Source of the DNA: Salipaludibacillus aurantiacus
Lineage (GTDB): Bacteria; Bacillota; Bacilli; Bacillales; Salisediminibacteriaceae
DNA length: 64,000 nucleotides
Direction: 5' to 3'
Assembly (NCBI RefSeq): GCF_900111295.1
Contig: NZ_FOGT01000001.1
Location: forward strand, 310,001 to 374,000
This document shows, piece by piece, positions 52,467-61,143 of this stretch (positions within the stretch are counted from its first letter, which is position 1; each line of letters begins with the position of its first letter). The notes under the pieces are model-generated. The model was given only the letters and a program-made list of their open reading frames with translations. It ran no database searches and was not told the origin of the DNA. The position numbers and the translations under genes are program-made.

Positions 52467-53642
52467 TTATCTGAGCATGACAGATAAATTGCCTGATATT
52501 ATCATGATTGTGACAGATAAAAAGAACATTAAAGAAACTGCTGCTAAGGCTGCAAAAATGAATAAAACATTCTTTCCAATGATTGAGAGGCAATCAATGA
52601 TCGGGCCGCCCCCGAGAGGCTGAAGGACAGCCGCTGAAAATGAATAAATGACAGCTATCGCCAGCACTTTTAACGCTGGGAAAATGCATATAATAAGTAA
52701 AACAAGAAGCCCAAGGACGCCTATAGTGTTTTTTAACAGTAAAGAAGCACCCATGACGGTTTCCGCTGCGTCAGTAAACATTCGCCCTACAACCGGAATA
52801 AAGTTCCCGGTGATGAATTTGGCTGTTTTCACCGCGATGCCATCTGTTACTGCGGCCGTGGCTCCTTGCACAGAGAGGACCCCAAGGAAAACAGTTAAAA
52901 AGATTCCCAGTCCTCCCACCGCTATATTTCTAAGTAAATTTGCAAGTTTTGATACTTTATAATGGTCAGTCATCGTACTTACAATGGCTAATAAAGTAGA
53001 CAATAATAAAAGAGGAAGAATGAAATACTGGATAAACAGCCCGCTACTATGGACAATAAACATGACGATCGGGTGAAAGAGCGCGACAGAAGTGACACTT
53101 CCCACTGTTGCCATCAATACCAGTATTAAAGGGATTAAAGAAACCATAAAATGGCTCATTGTTTCTATGGTTGATTCTGCCAGCCCCATGGCGACATAAA
53201 AACTGTTTAAAGCGATAATGAGAAGCACCATATATGTCATCGCGTAAGCGACTTTACTGATTTTATATTTTTCAAAAGCCTGCTGAAGATTCATTAATAC
53301 CATGCTGAACACTGTGAGCAGTATTAATGTTCCAAGCAGTTTACCATGAGCGAGTATTTCATGAAAAAAGAATTTCACAAAACCCAGCGTCCATTCTTTT
53401 ATTGAGAAACCTTCGTTTCTGTTAAAAAGGTCAGTGAAACTCTCCTTTTGTATTTCCGGCAGAAACCCGTCATATTCTATTCTTACCTCATCCCAAAAGT
53501 CGCTGATTTCTTCTAAATTAAGCTCGGACATTTGCTTTTCCATCAGGTCTTTTTCACTTAAATGATCCTGCTCCTCTGCTGAGCTTGTCCCTCCGGGGAT
53601 AAAGAAAAAAGCCAAAAGAAAAACAATAAAAAGTTTATTCAT
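52467..53642 (-). CDS. spoIIIAE: Stage III sporulation protein AE
   Basis: A 391-residue polytopic membrane protein with a signal peptide (FIVFLLAFFFIPGGTSSA) and about seven transmembrane segments. The FITGNFIPVVGRMFTDAAET and LKNTIGVLGLLVLLIICIFP blocks are conserved in SpoIIIAE. It may be a membrane core of the channel apparatus. ATG overlaps the spoIIIAD stop. Confidence 0.94.
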   Translation of the reverse strand: MNKLFIVFLLAFFFIPGGTSSAEEQDHLSEKDLMEKQMSELNLEEISDFWDEVRIEYDGFLPEIQKESFTDLFNRNEGFSIKEWTLGFVKFFFHEILAHGKLLGTLILLTVFSMVLMNLQQAFEKYKISKVAYAMTYMVLLIIALNSFYVAMGLAESTIETMSHFMVSLIPLILVLMATVGSVTSVALFHPIVMFIVHSSGLFIQYFILPLLLLSTLLAIVSTMTDHYKVSKLANLLRNIAVGGLGIFLTVFLGVLSVQGATAAVTDGIAVKTAKFITGNFIPVVGRMFTDAAETVMGASLLLKNTIGVLGLLVLLIICIFPALKVLAIAVIYSFSAAVLQPLGGGPIIDCLSIIGKNVLFIFAALAAVSLMFFLSVTIMIISGNLSVMLR

Positions 53643-54046
53643 GACAGGTCCCCCATAGCTGCCGGTATCAGCGTTAATATAGTTTCAATGATTACCGAGA
53701 TGATAGGGATGGCCATAATCATTATCAATACCTTTCCTGCAAGTTCAATTTTAGTCGCTATAGCTCCCTGTCCGGCATCCCGTGCAATTTGTGCACCAAA
53801 CTCGGCAATATAGGCTATGCCGATTATTTTAAAGATGGTCTGCACATATACGAGATTTATATTTGCATTAGCAGCGAGCTCCTCTATCATCTGAATCATT
53901 ACGGCTATTTTATCTATTAAAAATAAAAAGATAATGATACCGGTAAATACAGTGAGAAGAAATGCAAACACCGGTTTATGCTCTTTCACAACTAAAGCAA
54001 GGAAGGTGGTAATCATTCCTAAACCTACTATTTGAATGATTTCCAT
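53639..54046 (-). CDS. spoIIIAD: Stage III sporulation protein AD
   Basis: A 135-residue protein with three to four transmembrane helices (IVGLGMITTFLALVV, FAFLLTVFTGIIIFLFLI, ITTIIETILTL-like end); IIGIAYIAEFGAQIARDAGQ is the family signature. It is related in sequence to SpoIIIAC. Confidence 0.94.
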   Translation of the reverse strand: MEIIQIVGLGMITTFLALVVKEHKPVFAFLLTVFTGIIIFLFLIDKIAVMIQMIEELAANANINLVYVQTIFKIIGIAYIAEFGAQIARDAGQGAIATKIELAGKVLIMIMAIPIISVIIETILTLIPAAMGDLS

Positions 54047-54060
54047 ATGTTCGTCCTCCC

Positions 54061-54267
54061 TCAGCTCTGGAATAGAAATACACTTCTGATTTTTTGAAAC
54101 AGATCATCGATGACGGTTGCCACCATATACAAGACAACCACAAAAGCAATTAAAGTGACCCAGTTTGCAATTTCTTCTTTTCCCATTTGCTTTAAGACGG
54201 TATGAATCATAGCCACTACAATTCCTACCCCTGCAATCTGAAAGATCAAGCCCACATCATAATTCAT
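54061..54267 (-). CDS. spoIIIAC: Stage III sporulation protein AC
   Basis: A 68-residue protein with two transmembrane helices (IAGVGIVVAMIHTVL and WVTLIAFVVVLYMVATVIDD). The length is normal for the family. It is encoded between spoIIIAB and spoIIIAD with short gaps. Confidence 0.94.
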   Translation of the reverse strand: MNYDVGLIFQIAGVGIVVAMIHTVLKQMGKEEIANWVTLIAFVVVLYMVATVIDDLFQKIRSVFLFQS

Positions 54268-54289
54268 GGATTTCCCCCTTACTCTTACA

Positions 54290-54802
54290 TTAGAGCAGCA
54301 TAATAACGAGCAATAATCCTCCCAGAATACCTAAGCTCCTGTACATTGACTGATATTTACGCTGCGCTTCCCACGCCATGGTTTCCATATTGTTTAAATA
54401 AGATTGTGCCAGCTGAATTTGCTTTCTTTGACCCTGGATGTCCTGTTGTCCCAGTGACTGGCCAAACTGTCTCAGAATCTCTATATCTTTTTCATCGAGA
54501 TCAACACGGGATTTCCATAAATCCAATTCCTGTTCCCATGCTTCAGCTGCCGGTTCCCGCTTTGTATCCAAACGTTCAGCCACCTGCAAAAAGAAATCTT
54601 TTGCCGGAGAAGGAAGCTGTCTGGCAACCTGATTTAAAGCCTGGGATAAAGGAATCATTGCAAAAGCGACTTCAGTATCAAGTGTTTCCAGAGCTACTTT
54701 TATATGCCTTAACAATTTAGTTCTTCGTTCAAGCCTGCCGGAAAGCTCCCATCCGGCACATGCTGAAGCGAGAATTATGAGCGTGGCTCCTGCCCACATC
54801 AT
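54290..54802 (-). CDS. spoIIIAB: Stage III sporulation protein AB
   Basis: A 170-residue protein with transmembrane helices at both ends (WAGATLIILASACAGWELSG and the end LGILGGLLLVIMLL) and a helical middle resembling the GspF fold of type II secretion. ATG overlaps the spoIIIAA stop. Confidence 0.94.
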   Translation of the reverse strand: MMWAGATLIILASACAGWELSGRLERRTKLLRHIKVALETLDTEVAFAMIPLSQALNQVARQLPSPAKDFFLQVAERLDTKREPAAEAWEQELDLWKSRVDLDEKDIEILRQFGQSLGQQDIQGQRKQIQLAQSYLNNMETMAWEAQRKYQSMYRSLGILGGLLLVIMLL

Positions 54803-55728
54803 TGGGTAATCACCACGTTTGCTGACAGTCTCTCGCCGTTTAGCTTTCTGATGGTCCCTTTTCTTCCAATTCCCGTCAGTTCTATCAGGGAGTCGAAAGC
54901 ATGCTGCTCTATTAGCGTTTTAATTGCAGGTCTTCTTTTTACATCGCTGACAGAATGCCCATGTACTGTGGAAATGACTGTTACACCGGCGTGTACAGCT
55001 TCCATTACTGCTTTGACATCTTCTTCCCGCCCAATTTCGTCCACGATGATCACTTCCGGGCTCATGGATCGTATCATCATCATCATGCCTTCCGCTTTAG
55101 GACAAGCATCAAGAACATCTACTTTCGTCCCGAAATGGTGCTGGGGGACTCCTCTCACACATCCGGCTATTTCGGAACGCTCATCGATTATAGCTACTGT
55201 TTTTGGCGGGATACTTTTTTGCGACATGCCTGTGCTTATCTGTCTAGCCAAGTCTCTAAGGAGAGTCGTCTTACCAGTTTTGGGCGAACCGACTATGAGT
55301 GTGTTCATCCATCGGCCTTTTTGATACATGTGCTGAATGTAAGGGGAACAGACGCCAAGCTTTTCTTTTGCAATTCGGATATTAAAGGAACTGATTTCCC
55401 GAAGACCTTTAACCTCCCCTTTTTCAACCACGACCCGTCCGGCAATCCCGACCCGGTGACCGCCGGAAATGGTAATGTATCCCCTTCTCAGTTCTTCCTC
55501 AAGACGGTATAACGAATGCTGGCTTAATAAGGACATCATCAATGCGGATTCCTTTTCAGAAAACACCGGCGGGGGACCGTTATAGCCAGACACGGGTTTT
55601 GTACTGACAACTTCTACAGGCTTTCCGATCCGTAATCTTATTTCTTCTATCCACATCCAGTCTTCCTGAGTACCAATGTTTAAGTATTTTTTAATCGTCT
55701 CAGGCACGATTCTTAAGATTTCATCCAT
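54799..55728 (-). CDS. spoIIIAA: Stage III sporulation protein AA (ATPase)
   Basis: A 309-residue secretion-type ATPase with Walker A GSPKTGKTTLLRDLA, Walker B region EVIIVDEIGREEDVKAVMEA and a following His box (VISTVHGHSVSDV). It is thought to power the channel between mother cell and forespore. It is the first gene of the eight-gene operon; a sigma-E-type promoter lies 55-82 bases upstream of ATG at 55728. Confidence 0.95.
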   Translation of the reverse strand: MDEILRIVPETIKKYLNIGTQEDWMWIEEIRLRIGKPVEVVSTKPVSGYNGPPPVFSEKESALMMSLLSQHSLYRLEEELRRGYITISGGHRVGIAGRVVVEKGEVKGLREISSFNIRIAKEKLGVCSPYIQHMYQKGRWMNTLIVGSPKTGKTTLLRDLARQISTGMSQKSIPPKTVAIIDERSEIAGCVRGVPQHHFGTKVDVLDACPKAEGMMMMIRSMSPEVIIVDEIGREEDVKAVMEAVHAGVTVISTVHGHSVSDVKRRPAIKTLIEQHAFDSLIELTGIGRKGTIRKLNGERLSANVVITQ

Positions 55729-55782
55729 TTTCCCAACCTCTTTTCAGACAAGTCATTTGTTCCATAATGGTTGTCTAAGAAA

Positions 55783-55810
55783 AATATATGTACTCCTGTC
55801 CTATTTATGA
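55783..55810 (-). promoter_or_regulatory. Candidate sigma-E promoter of the spoIIIA operon
   Basis: On the minus strand TCATAAA (55804-55810), a 13-base spacer and CATATATT (55783-55790) fit the SigE pattern (KMATATT, CATACAHT). The operon is SigE-controlled in B. subtilis. Confidence 0.65.
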
Positions 55811-55964
55811 CACTTTCAACAGAGAGCCCATTTTTATTGGTTGTAAGCAGCTGAGACAGCGGTTATATAATTGCCTTTTCCAGCGGAAGCCTGACTTTAA
55901 ATAGAAAATTTGGATTGCATAGCCTCTGATCCAAAAGTGATAAATCTTTCATTATCTCTAAGCA
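55811..55964. other. Spacer between the spoIIIA operon and the upstream gene
   Basis: About 150 AT-rich bases. I see no gene, repeat or strong hairpin here. Confidence 0.5.
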
Positions 55965-56010
55965 CAAAAAAAGACCCGAAAGGCCGGTTAAATTAGGCCT
56001 TACGGATCTT
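55965..56010 (-). terminator. Terminator after the duplicated-domain gene
   Basis: AAGATCCGTAAGGCC and GGCCTTTCGGGTCTT pair with a few mismatches, then seven U residues on the minus strand, 16 bases after the stop codon. Confidence 0.85.
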
Positions 56011-56025
56011 CATTTACAGGTATTT

Positions 56026-56433
56026 TTACCGTTGAAGCTGGGATCTGACGACTTCAGAAAGATGCTGGTCATCTTCCATCCATTCTTCAAAAGAGGCTCT
56101 GTCAGCGCAAAATGATCCAATTTCTTTCCCTTTTTCATACACCTCTACACAATAAAAGTCTTCCCAGTGCTGATGATATTTAATTTCCATACCTCCATTT
56201 AGCACATGTGAACGGTCCGGCTGATAAGTTTGAGCATTTTCTACTTGATGTACGTGATTTTTAACCAGTTCAGCCACTTCTTCTTCATCCCATTCTTCAA
56301 ATTGACTAATGTCAGAACAAAAAGACCCTAAAGACTTTCCTTGTTTTGTGACTTCTACACAAATAACATACTCGGAAAAATAGTAATAGCCTGCTGTCAC
56401 GTCATCAGAAATAGTTAAATATTTCTTTTCCAC
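56026..56433 (-). CDS. Hypothetical protein made of two tandem repeats
   Basis: A 135-residue acidic protein with an internal duplication. Residues 15-65 (CVEVTKQGKSLGSFCSDISQ, then FEEWDEEEV) and 82-133 (CVEVYEKGKEIGSFCADRAS, then FEEWMEDDQ) share the pattern CVEV-x3-GK-x2-GSFC-x4-FEEW. Two Cys per unit are conserved. I do not recognise the family; the repeat could bind a metal or a ligand. ATG at 56433 has AAAGGG upstream and it is a single-gene unit. Confidence 0.65.
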   Translation of the reverse strand: MEKKYLTISDDVTAGYYYFSEYVICVEVTKQGKSLGSFCSDISQFEEWDEEEVAELVKNHVHQVENAQTYQPDRSHVLNGGMEIKYHQHWEDFYCVEVYEKGKEIGSFCADRASFEEWMEDDQHLSEVVRSQLQR

Positions 56434-56574
56434 TCAAACCACCCTTTCCTTTTATAAGATAACTTTACATGATTTCGGAAAATTCTAAAAGTATTTTGCT
56501 CTTTTTTCTGCCAAAACATAGAGGCTGAATTACAGGTCCTTTATAAGTTCTGTACCACAACTTGTAAAACAATA

Positions 56575-56745
56575 TTCCTCCGGTGAACGAAAGCGGGGAC
56601 ACCCGGTGGATATGCGCAGTCTGAAAATCCACTTCCCGTAGGAGTCCTTCGGGGAAGTTAGTTGAAGACAAGCCCTCCCTTCGCCGGGAGTAAAACGGCG
56701 ATTAAAAGTACAAGCCCCTGGGCAAGCGTCCGCCCCTTGGATAAA
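56575..56745. repeat. GC-rich palindromic intergenic element
   Basis: In an otherwise AT-rich spacer, this block is GC-rich and full of inverted repeats: GTGGAT/ATCCAC (around 56606-56633), AGCGGGGAC with GTCC-TTCGGGG, CGCCGG/CGGCG (around 56682-56700) and a twice-occurring GGGCTTGT-like word on the minus strand. It resembles, from memory, a dispersed intergenic repeat with a TTTTCAGACTGCGCATATCC core in Bacillaceae genomes. The short frames within it have no ribosome sites and I do not treat them as genes. Confidence 0.5.
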
Positions 56746-56793
56746 AATCACTGCCTTTATACTTAGTCACAGTAATCTTTGTTAATTACAAAA

Positions 56794-56832
56794 GGAAAAA
56801 GCCGAAGAAATATCGTTAGATACAGCTTCGGC
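56794..56832 (-). terminator. Terminator after efp
   Basis: GCCGAAG and CTTCGGC (with extra AAAA/TTTT pairs) enclose an 18-base loop and are followed by a U run on the minus strand, 23 bases after the efp stop. Confidence 0.85.
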
Positions 56833-56855
56833 TTTTCTCTATGGCTATCATTGTA

Positions 56856-57413
56856 TTAGCCTCTTGAAACGTATTTACCCTCTCTCGTGTCAATTACAAG
56901 GACATCTCCTTCATTTACAAAGAAAGGCACTTGCACTGTTAACCCCGTTTCCACTGTCGCAGGTTTAGTTCCTCCGGAAGCGGTGTCACCTTTAATTCCA
57001 GGCTCAGTCTCCGTAACAGTAAGGTGAACAGTTACTGGGACTTCTACTCCAAGTATTTCATCCTGATATTGAAGCACCTGCACTTCCATATTTTCTTTTA
57101 AGTACTTCAGCTGTTCACGGATCTGGTCACTCGTAAGTTCAATTTGCTCGTAACTGCTTGTATCCATAAATGCATGAGTCTCTCCACTGGAATATAAATA
57201 TTGCATTTTATTGTTTTCCAAATGAGCTTTAGCCACTTTTTCACCAGCTCTGAAAGTTTTTTCCTGAATGCTTCCGTTTCTCATGCTTCTAAGTTTAGTA
57301 CGGACAAAAGCTGCCCCTTTACCAGGCTTAACATGCTGGAATTCTATAACCTGCCAAATATCGCCGTCAACCTCAACTGTTAATCCAGTTTTAAAATCGT
57401 TTACTGAAATCAT
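56856..57413 (-). CDS. efp: Elongation factor P
   Basis: A 185-residue translation factor that rescues ribosomes stalled at polyproline. KOW-like domain I carries Lys32 in KPGKGAAF, the residue modified in Bacillus (5-aminopentanol) and many other bacteria; two OB domains follow, with the family end [16 protein letters not shown] at 57413 has AGGAGG upstream. It is encoded after pepQ, the standard aroQ-pepQ-efp order. Confidence 0.97.
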   Translation of the reverse strand: MISVNDFKTGLTVEVDGDIWQVIEFQHVKPGKGAAFVRTKLRSMRNGSIQEKTFRAGEKVAKAHLENNKMQYLYSSGETHAFMDTSSYEQIELTSDQIREQLKYLKENMEVQVLQYQDEILGVEVPVTVHLTVTETEPGIKGDTASGGTKPATVETGLTVQVPFFVNEGDVLVIDTREGKYVSRG

Positions 57414-57448
57414 CTGATGTCCTCCTAAAAGATAAGTTAATTAGTTAT

Positions 57449-58516
57449 TTATTCTCCGAGTATGAGTAATTCTTTTGTAGATTTAGAAAGAATATTATTT
57501 CCGTTTTCAGTAATTACAATATCATCTTCTATTCTTGTACCGCCTTTACCGGCAACATAAACACCTGGTTCAACCGTGACCACCATGCCCGGCTCTAATA
57601 CTTTATCCGATCTGAAGGAAAGCCCCGGTCCTTCATGCACTTCAAGACCCATTCCATGACCGGTTGAATGGCCAAAGTATTCACCGTAGCCTTGCTGTTT
57701 AATATAATCCCGGGTAAGGGCGTCAGCTTCTTTACCTGTGATTCCCGCTTTAATTCCATTTACGCCTTTTAGCTGCGCTTCCAGTACAATATTGTATATT
57801 TTTCTTAATTCTTCGCCAGGTTCACCGACTGCCACCGTTCTCGTAATATCTGAACAGTACCCTTTATAGTAAGCTCCGAAATCCAGAGTGACCAGTTCCC
57901 CTTTTTCAATAACCTTTTCACTTGCTACGCCATGAGGGAGCGCCGACCGGTATCCGGAAGCGACAATAATATCAAATGAAGATGAAACCGCGCCCTGTTT
58001 TCTCATAAAGAATTCCAGTTCATTGGAGACATCTATTTCTTTAACGCCTGGACGGATAAAAGATTGGATATGAGTAAAAGCAGCGTCCGCTATATCGACC
58101 GCTTCCTGGATGACCTCTAATTCCTGAGAGGATTTAATAAGTCTCATATTTTCCACAAGACCGCTCACAGGGACAAACTCAGCTTTTAAAGTATTTTGAT
58201 AGACATCATATTGACTGTATGTAAGATAATCTTTTTCAAATCCGAGATGGGCTATTCCCATTTTTTCCGCTTGCCTGGCCACTTCTTCATGAATAGGAGA
58301 TGTATGCTCTACAATTTCAAATCCTTCTGTCTGGGCTTCAGCCTGCTCCACATAACGAAAATCAGTAATAAATTTAGCTTCTTTCTCTGATACTAAGGCT
58401 ACTCCTGCAGTTCCTGTAAAACTTGTTAAATACCTGCGGTTATATTGGCTTGTTACAACCATACCGTCAATTTTATTTTTCTCAAACTGCTGGCGTAAAT
58501 CGTTTAAGCGTGTCAT
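57449..58516 (-). CDS. pepQ: M24-family Xaa-Pro peptidase (YqhT)
   Basis: A 355-residue metallopeptidase: N-terminal creatinase-like domain (GMVVTSQYNRRYLTSFTG) and pita-bread domain with metal ligands in VTLDFGAYYKGYCSDITRTV, HGMGLEVHEGPGL, VTVEPGVYVAG and GTRIEDDIVITENG. It cleaves Xaa-Pro bonds. ATG at 58516 overlaps the aroQ stop (ATGA). Confidence 0.95.
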   Translation of the reverse strand: MTRLNDLRQQFEKNKIDGMVVTSQYNRRYLTSFTGTAGVALVSEKEAKFITDFRYVEQAEAQTEGFEIVEHTSPIHEEVARQAEKMGIAHLGFEKDYLTYSQYDVYQNTLKAEFVPVSGLVENMRLIKSSQELEVIQEAVDIADAAFTHIQSFIRPGVKEIDVSNELEFFMRKQGAVSSSFDIIVASGYRSALPHGVASEKVIEKGELVTLDFGAYYKGYCSDITRTVAVGEPGEELRKIYNIVLEAQLKGVNGIKAGITGKEADALTRDYIKQQGYGEYFGHSTGHGMGLEVHEGPGLSFRSDKVLEPGMVVTVEPGVYVAGKGGTRIEDDIVITENGNNILSKSTKELLILGE

Positions 58517-58947
58517 ACATTTTTCCTCCTCACCAAATAATCAATTGCCATTTCATAGCCTGCAGGTCCGAATCCGCTGATTTGCCCTCCAGAAACAGGG
58601 GCTATGACAGAGTTCTTTCTAAAATCTTCTCTGGCATGGATATTAGAAATGTGGACTTCTATTACCGGTACGTCAATACTTGCTACAGCATCCCTGATAG
58701 CATAACTGTAATGGGTAAAGGCCCCAGGGTTAATAATAATCCCGTCCATTTTTTCAGCAGCTTCATGAATCCAGTCGATCAGCTGCCCTTCCCAGTTAGA
58801 TTGTTTGCATGTTACTGTAATTCCTTTTTTGCTGCCGTAATCTGCTGTTCTTTTCTCTATGTCTTTTAATGTTACTGTTCCGTAAATATCCGGTTCTCTT
58901 TTCCCCAGACGGTTCAGGTTTGGACCGTTTAATATGAGGATATCCAT
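58513..58947 (-). CDS. aroQ: Type II 3-dehydroquinate dehydratase
   Basis: A 144-residue dodecameric-type enzyme of the shikimate pathway. LNGPNLNRLGKREPDIYG (catalytic Arg, Tyr), IINPGAFTHYSYAIRDA (Asn, His), EVHISNIHAREDFR and GQISGFGPAGYEMAIDYL are all present. ATG at 58947 has GGAGG upstream. Confidence 0.97.
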   Translation of the reverse strand: MDILILNGPNLNRLGKREPDIYGTVTLKDIEKRTADYGSKKGITVTCKQSNWEGQLIDWIHEAAEKMDGIIINPGAFTHYSYAIRDAVASIDVPVIEVHISNIHAREDFRKNSVIAPVSGGQISGFGPAGYEMAIDYLVRRKNV

Positions 58948-59066
58948 GTCACTTTCCTCCGATCATACTCTTTTAGCTGCAGTTCTGTTACTGTGAAAGA
59001 TTTTTAAAACCTAAGAAATTCCGCCAGTACATGACAAAAGCCTTAAGTTTTAATTTTCTTAAAAGA

Positions 59067-59097
59067 ATAAAAAAGAAGAATGTTCCAAAGAACATTC
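59067..59097 (-). terminator. Terminator after yqhR
   Basis: GAATGTTC and GAACATTC form an 8-bp stem with a 4-base loop; UUCUUUUUU follows on the minus strand. Confidence 0.85.
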
Positions 59098-59109
59098 TAT
59101 CACACGTCC

Positions 59110-59607
59110 TTACTCTTGAACAGTTGCCTCGTTTTGCCTGGACCTCTCATAATAGTCAAAGGATATAGAGTAACCGATAAAAAGCCCGTAAATAAGATAG
59201 AGCGAAAACGAGGTTACTAAAGTGTTAAAGTCCAGTACAGGTATAAAGTTTATTCCTTTAAATAAGGGATTCATTATGAAAAAAACCAGGAGCCACAAGG
59301 CGCCTCCAAATAAAAGACCCGGCCAGAATTTGTTTATTTTTGCAAATAACAAACGATACAAAAATGCCAAGCCGATTGATAAAACACCTATAATAACAAC
59401 CCCTATCCATTGGCCTAACGGGCCTGTTTTCCATTCTCCCAAGGCCCATGGCATCAGTACGATTGCAGGTCCAAAAGAGATAAAATTAAAAAAATAGGCA
59501 ATGTAGCCGATAACGCTCCATATTATTCCCCCAGCAAACCCTGTCACGGCAACTGAAGAGTTGAATGACGGGTTTTCATTTAAATGATTATCAGTTTTTT
59601 TTTCCAT
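59110..59607 (-). CDS. yqhR: Membrane protein YqhR
   Basis: A 165-residue protein with about four transmembrane segments (GFAGGIIWSVIGYIAYFFNF, GQWIGVVIIGVLSIGLAFLY, FGGALWLLVFFIMNPLF, VTSFSLYLIYGLFIGYSI). Length and sequence fit YqhR. Function unknown. It lies upstream of aroQ on the same strand, separated by a terminator. Confidence 0.85.
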   Translation of the reverse strand: MEKKTDNHLNENPSFNSSVAVTGFAGGIIWSVIGYIAYFFNFISFGPAIVLMPWALGEWKTGPLGQWIGVVIIGVLSIGLAFLYRLLFAKINKFWPGLLFGGALWLLVFFIMNPLFKGINFIPVLDFNTLVTSFSLYLIYGLFIGYSISFDYYERSRQNEATVQE

Positions 59608-59870
59608 TTAATCTCACCTCATATACATTATCTCCAGAAAGTACAAATTTATTAAGGGTTTTTAAATCAGGTGTAAACCATTAAAGATAGGGGAATAGTA
59701 ATATAACGGGTTTATTTAAATAGAGGGATTGAATCTTTTCATGTAGAATAGTATTAAGTAGTAAGGGTCACAGATGTTTATAATTTTACTCATGTTTTTA
59801 TATAAAAAAACTGATAAAGCACATACTGTATCAAAAAGTGAGTCATATTAACGAATGGAGGTGTGTGGAT

Positions 59871-60257
59871 ATGTTTCGCAACTCTTACCACCCTGTGATT
59901 TTAACCATCATGGGTCTGGCAGTGATCGGGATCGGGTTCAGGCTTTTTACTAATCCGGGGGCATTTGTCACACAGATTCTTGTCACTGTCGGAATAGTCG
60001 CTTTAATTCTTCTGTTGTTTAAAAGTTTTATAATGCCCAGACTGATGCGACGCCAAGCATCGTTTGCCAATCAGCAGGGAATGCATGCTTATCAGGGACA
60101 GCCGAAGAAAAAGAAACCCATCTCCTTTTCAAACAAAAAGAAAGAGAAGAAGAAGTCTATCAACCGGCCCCTTGTTAAACGCCAATCAGATGTTAAACTT
60201 ACGGTAATTGAGGGTAAAAAGAACAAACAGAAGAAAAAGAGCCGAGCATTGTTTTAA
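59871..60257 (+). CDS. yqhP: SA1362/YqhP family membrane protein
   Basis: A 128-residue protein with two transmembrane helices (VILTIMGLAVIGIGFRLF, FVTQILVTVGIVALILLLFK) and a very basic Lys-rich C-terminal tail (KKKKPISFSNKKKEKKKSIN). ATG at 59871 has GGAGG 9 bases upstream. It matches the SA1362/YqhP family of unknown role and reads opposite to yqhR; yqhQ, found between them in B. subtilis, is missing. Confidence 0.82.
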   Translation: MFRNSYHPVILTIMGLAVIGIGFRLFTNPGAFVTQILVTVGIVALILLLFKSFIMPRLMRRQASFANQQGMHAYQGQPKKKKPISFSNKKKEKKKSINRPLVKRQSDVKLTVIEGKKNKQKKKSRALF

Positions 60258-60325
60258 AACGCTTGGTTTTTTTCTTTCCTTCTGCCGTATAAAATACCGT
60301 AATTGTGAACGAAAGGAGTGAGTGT

Positions 60326-61135
60326 ATGCTGAGCGATATGGCAAGCCCCTATTTAACACAAGGGGTATGGTCGGAGTGGCTTTTACTGAGTTTTATGATC
60401 ATTACAGGGGTTATTTACTGGACACTCAGTAAGCGCTTAGGCTTTCAAGTACTTTATTTAACCGTTCTCTCACTTTCTTTCGGGTTTATTATTACTATGT
60501 ATTTTCCTTACTTATATACTGAAGAGCAGCTTTTGCCTTTAACTCACCCGCATATACAGGCTTCCATGACTCTTTTTTCTTTTTTCATTCCATTAGTTAA
60601 AAGACGGGTAGAAGTGATGCTTTGCCTTTTCCCGCCCCTTGTAATCAGTGTGAGTTATCTGTTTATCCAGAATACGCCGGTTTTTTCGATTGTTGGAGGT
60701 ATACTGATTGGCGGATTTATAAGTTATATGTATTACCGGAGCCTTGACTGGATGGGTGCTATGCCGGAACCTTATTTATTTGCTTTTTCAATTATTCTTC
60801 CATTATTCCTTGGTGGATTAATCTATCCTGAAACAGGTTTTCTCCTGCTCCCTGGAATCCTTTTAGGAGCAGGGACAGGAGTCACTTTAGAGCAGTTTAA
60901 AGTTCGTGCCAAAATCAGGCCGGGGAATATGACGGCTAAACTGCTTTCCTTATTATTAGGCGGATCCGGCCTTGTAATGGGATATTTAATTTATTCATTC
61001 GGGCCTTTCAATTTTCCGTTTATGACTTTGGCCGCCGGCATATCTGCAGGCCTTTGGCTGACCTTTTTCGTACCTCTGCTCCTGCTGGTAACTAAAGTTT
61101 ATGAACAGCAGGGGAAAAGCCGAGAAATCTTTTAA
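60326..61135 (+). CDS. Polytopic membrane protein of unknown function
   Basis: A 269-residue protein with seven or eight transmembrane segments and short loops. The segment FSIVGGILIGGFISYMYYRS vaguely recalls membrane parts of PAP2-type phosphatases, but the PAP2 catalytic His/Arg motifs are absent, so I give no function. ATG at 60326 has AAAGGAG 7 bases upstream. It follows yqhP by 68 bases on the plus strand, likely the same transcript, and converges with yqhO with only 8 bases between stops. Confidence 0.75.
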   Translation: MLSDMASPYLTQGVWSEWLLLSFMIITGVIYWTLSKRLGFQVLYLTVLSLSFGFIITMYFPYLYTEEQLLPLTHPHIQASMTLFSFFIPLVKRRVEVMLCLFPPLVISVSYLFIQNTPVFSIVGGILIGGFISYMYYRSLDWMGAMPEPYLFAFSIILPLFLGGLIYPETGFLLLPGILLGAGTGVTLEQFKVRAKIRPGNMTAKLLSLLLGGSGLVMGYLIYSFGPFNFPFMTLAAGISAGLWLTFFVPLLLLVTKVYEQQGKSREIF

Positions 61136-61143
61136 CTGCGTGG

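Noticed and set aside
56465-56751. Two short minus-strand frames upstream of efp
   Set aside because: They lack ribosome sites, overlap each other in different frames and lie in the palindromic element.
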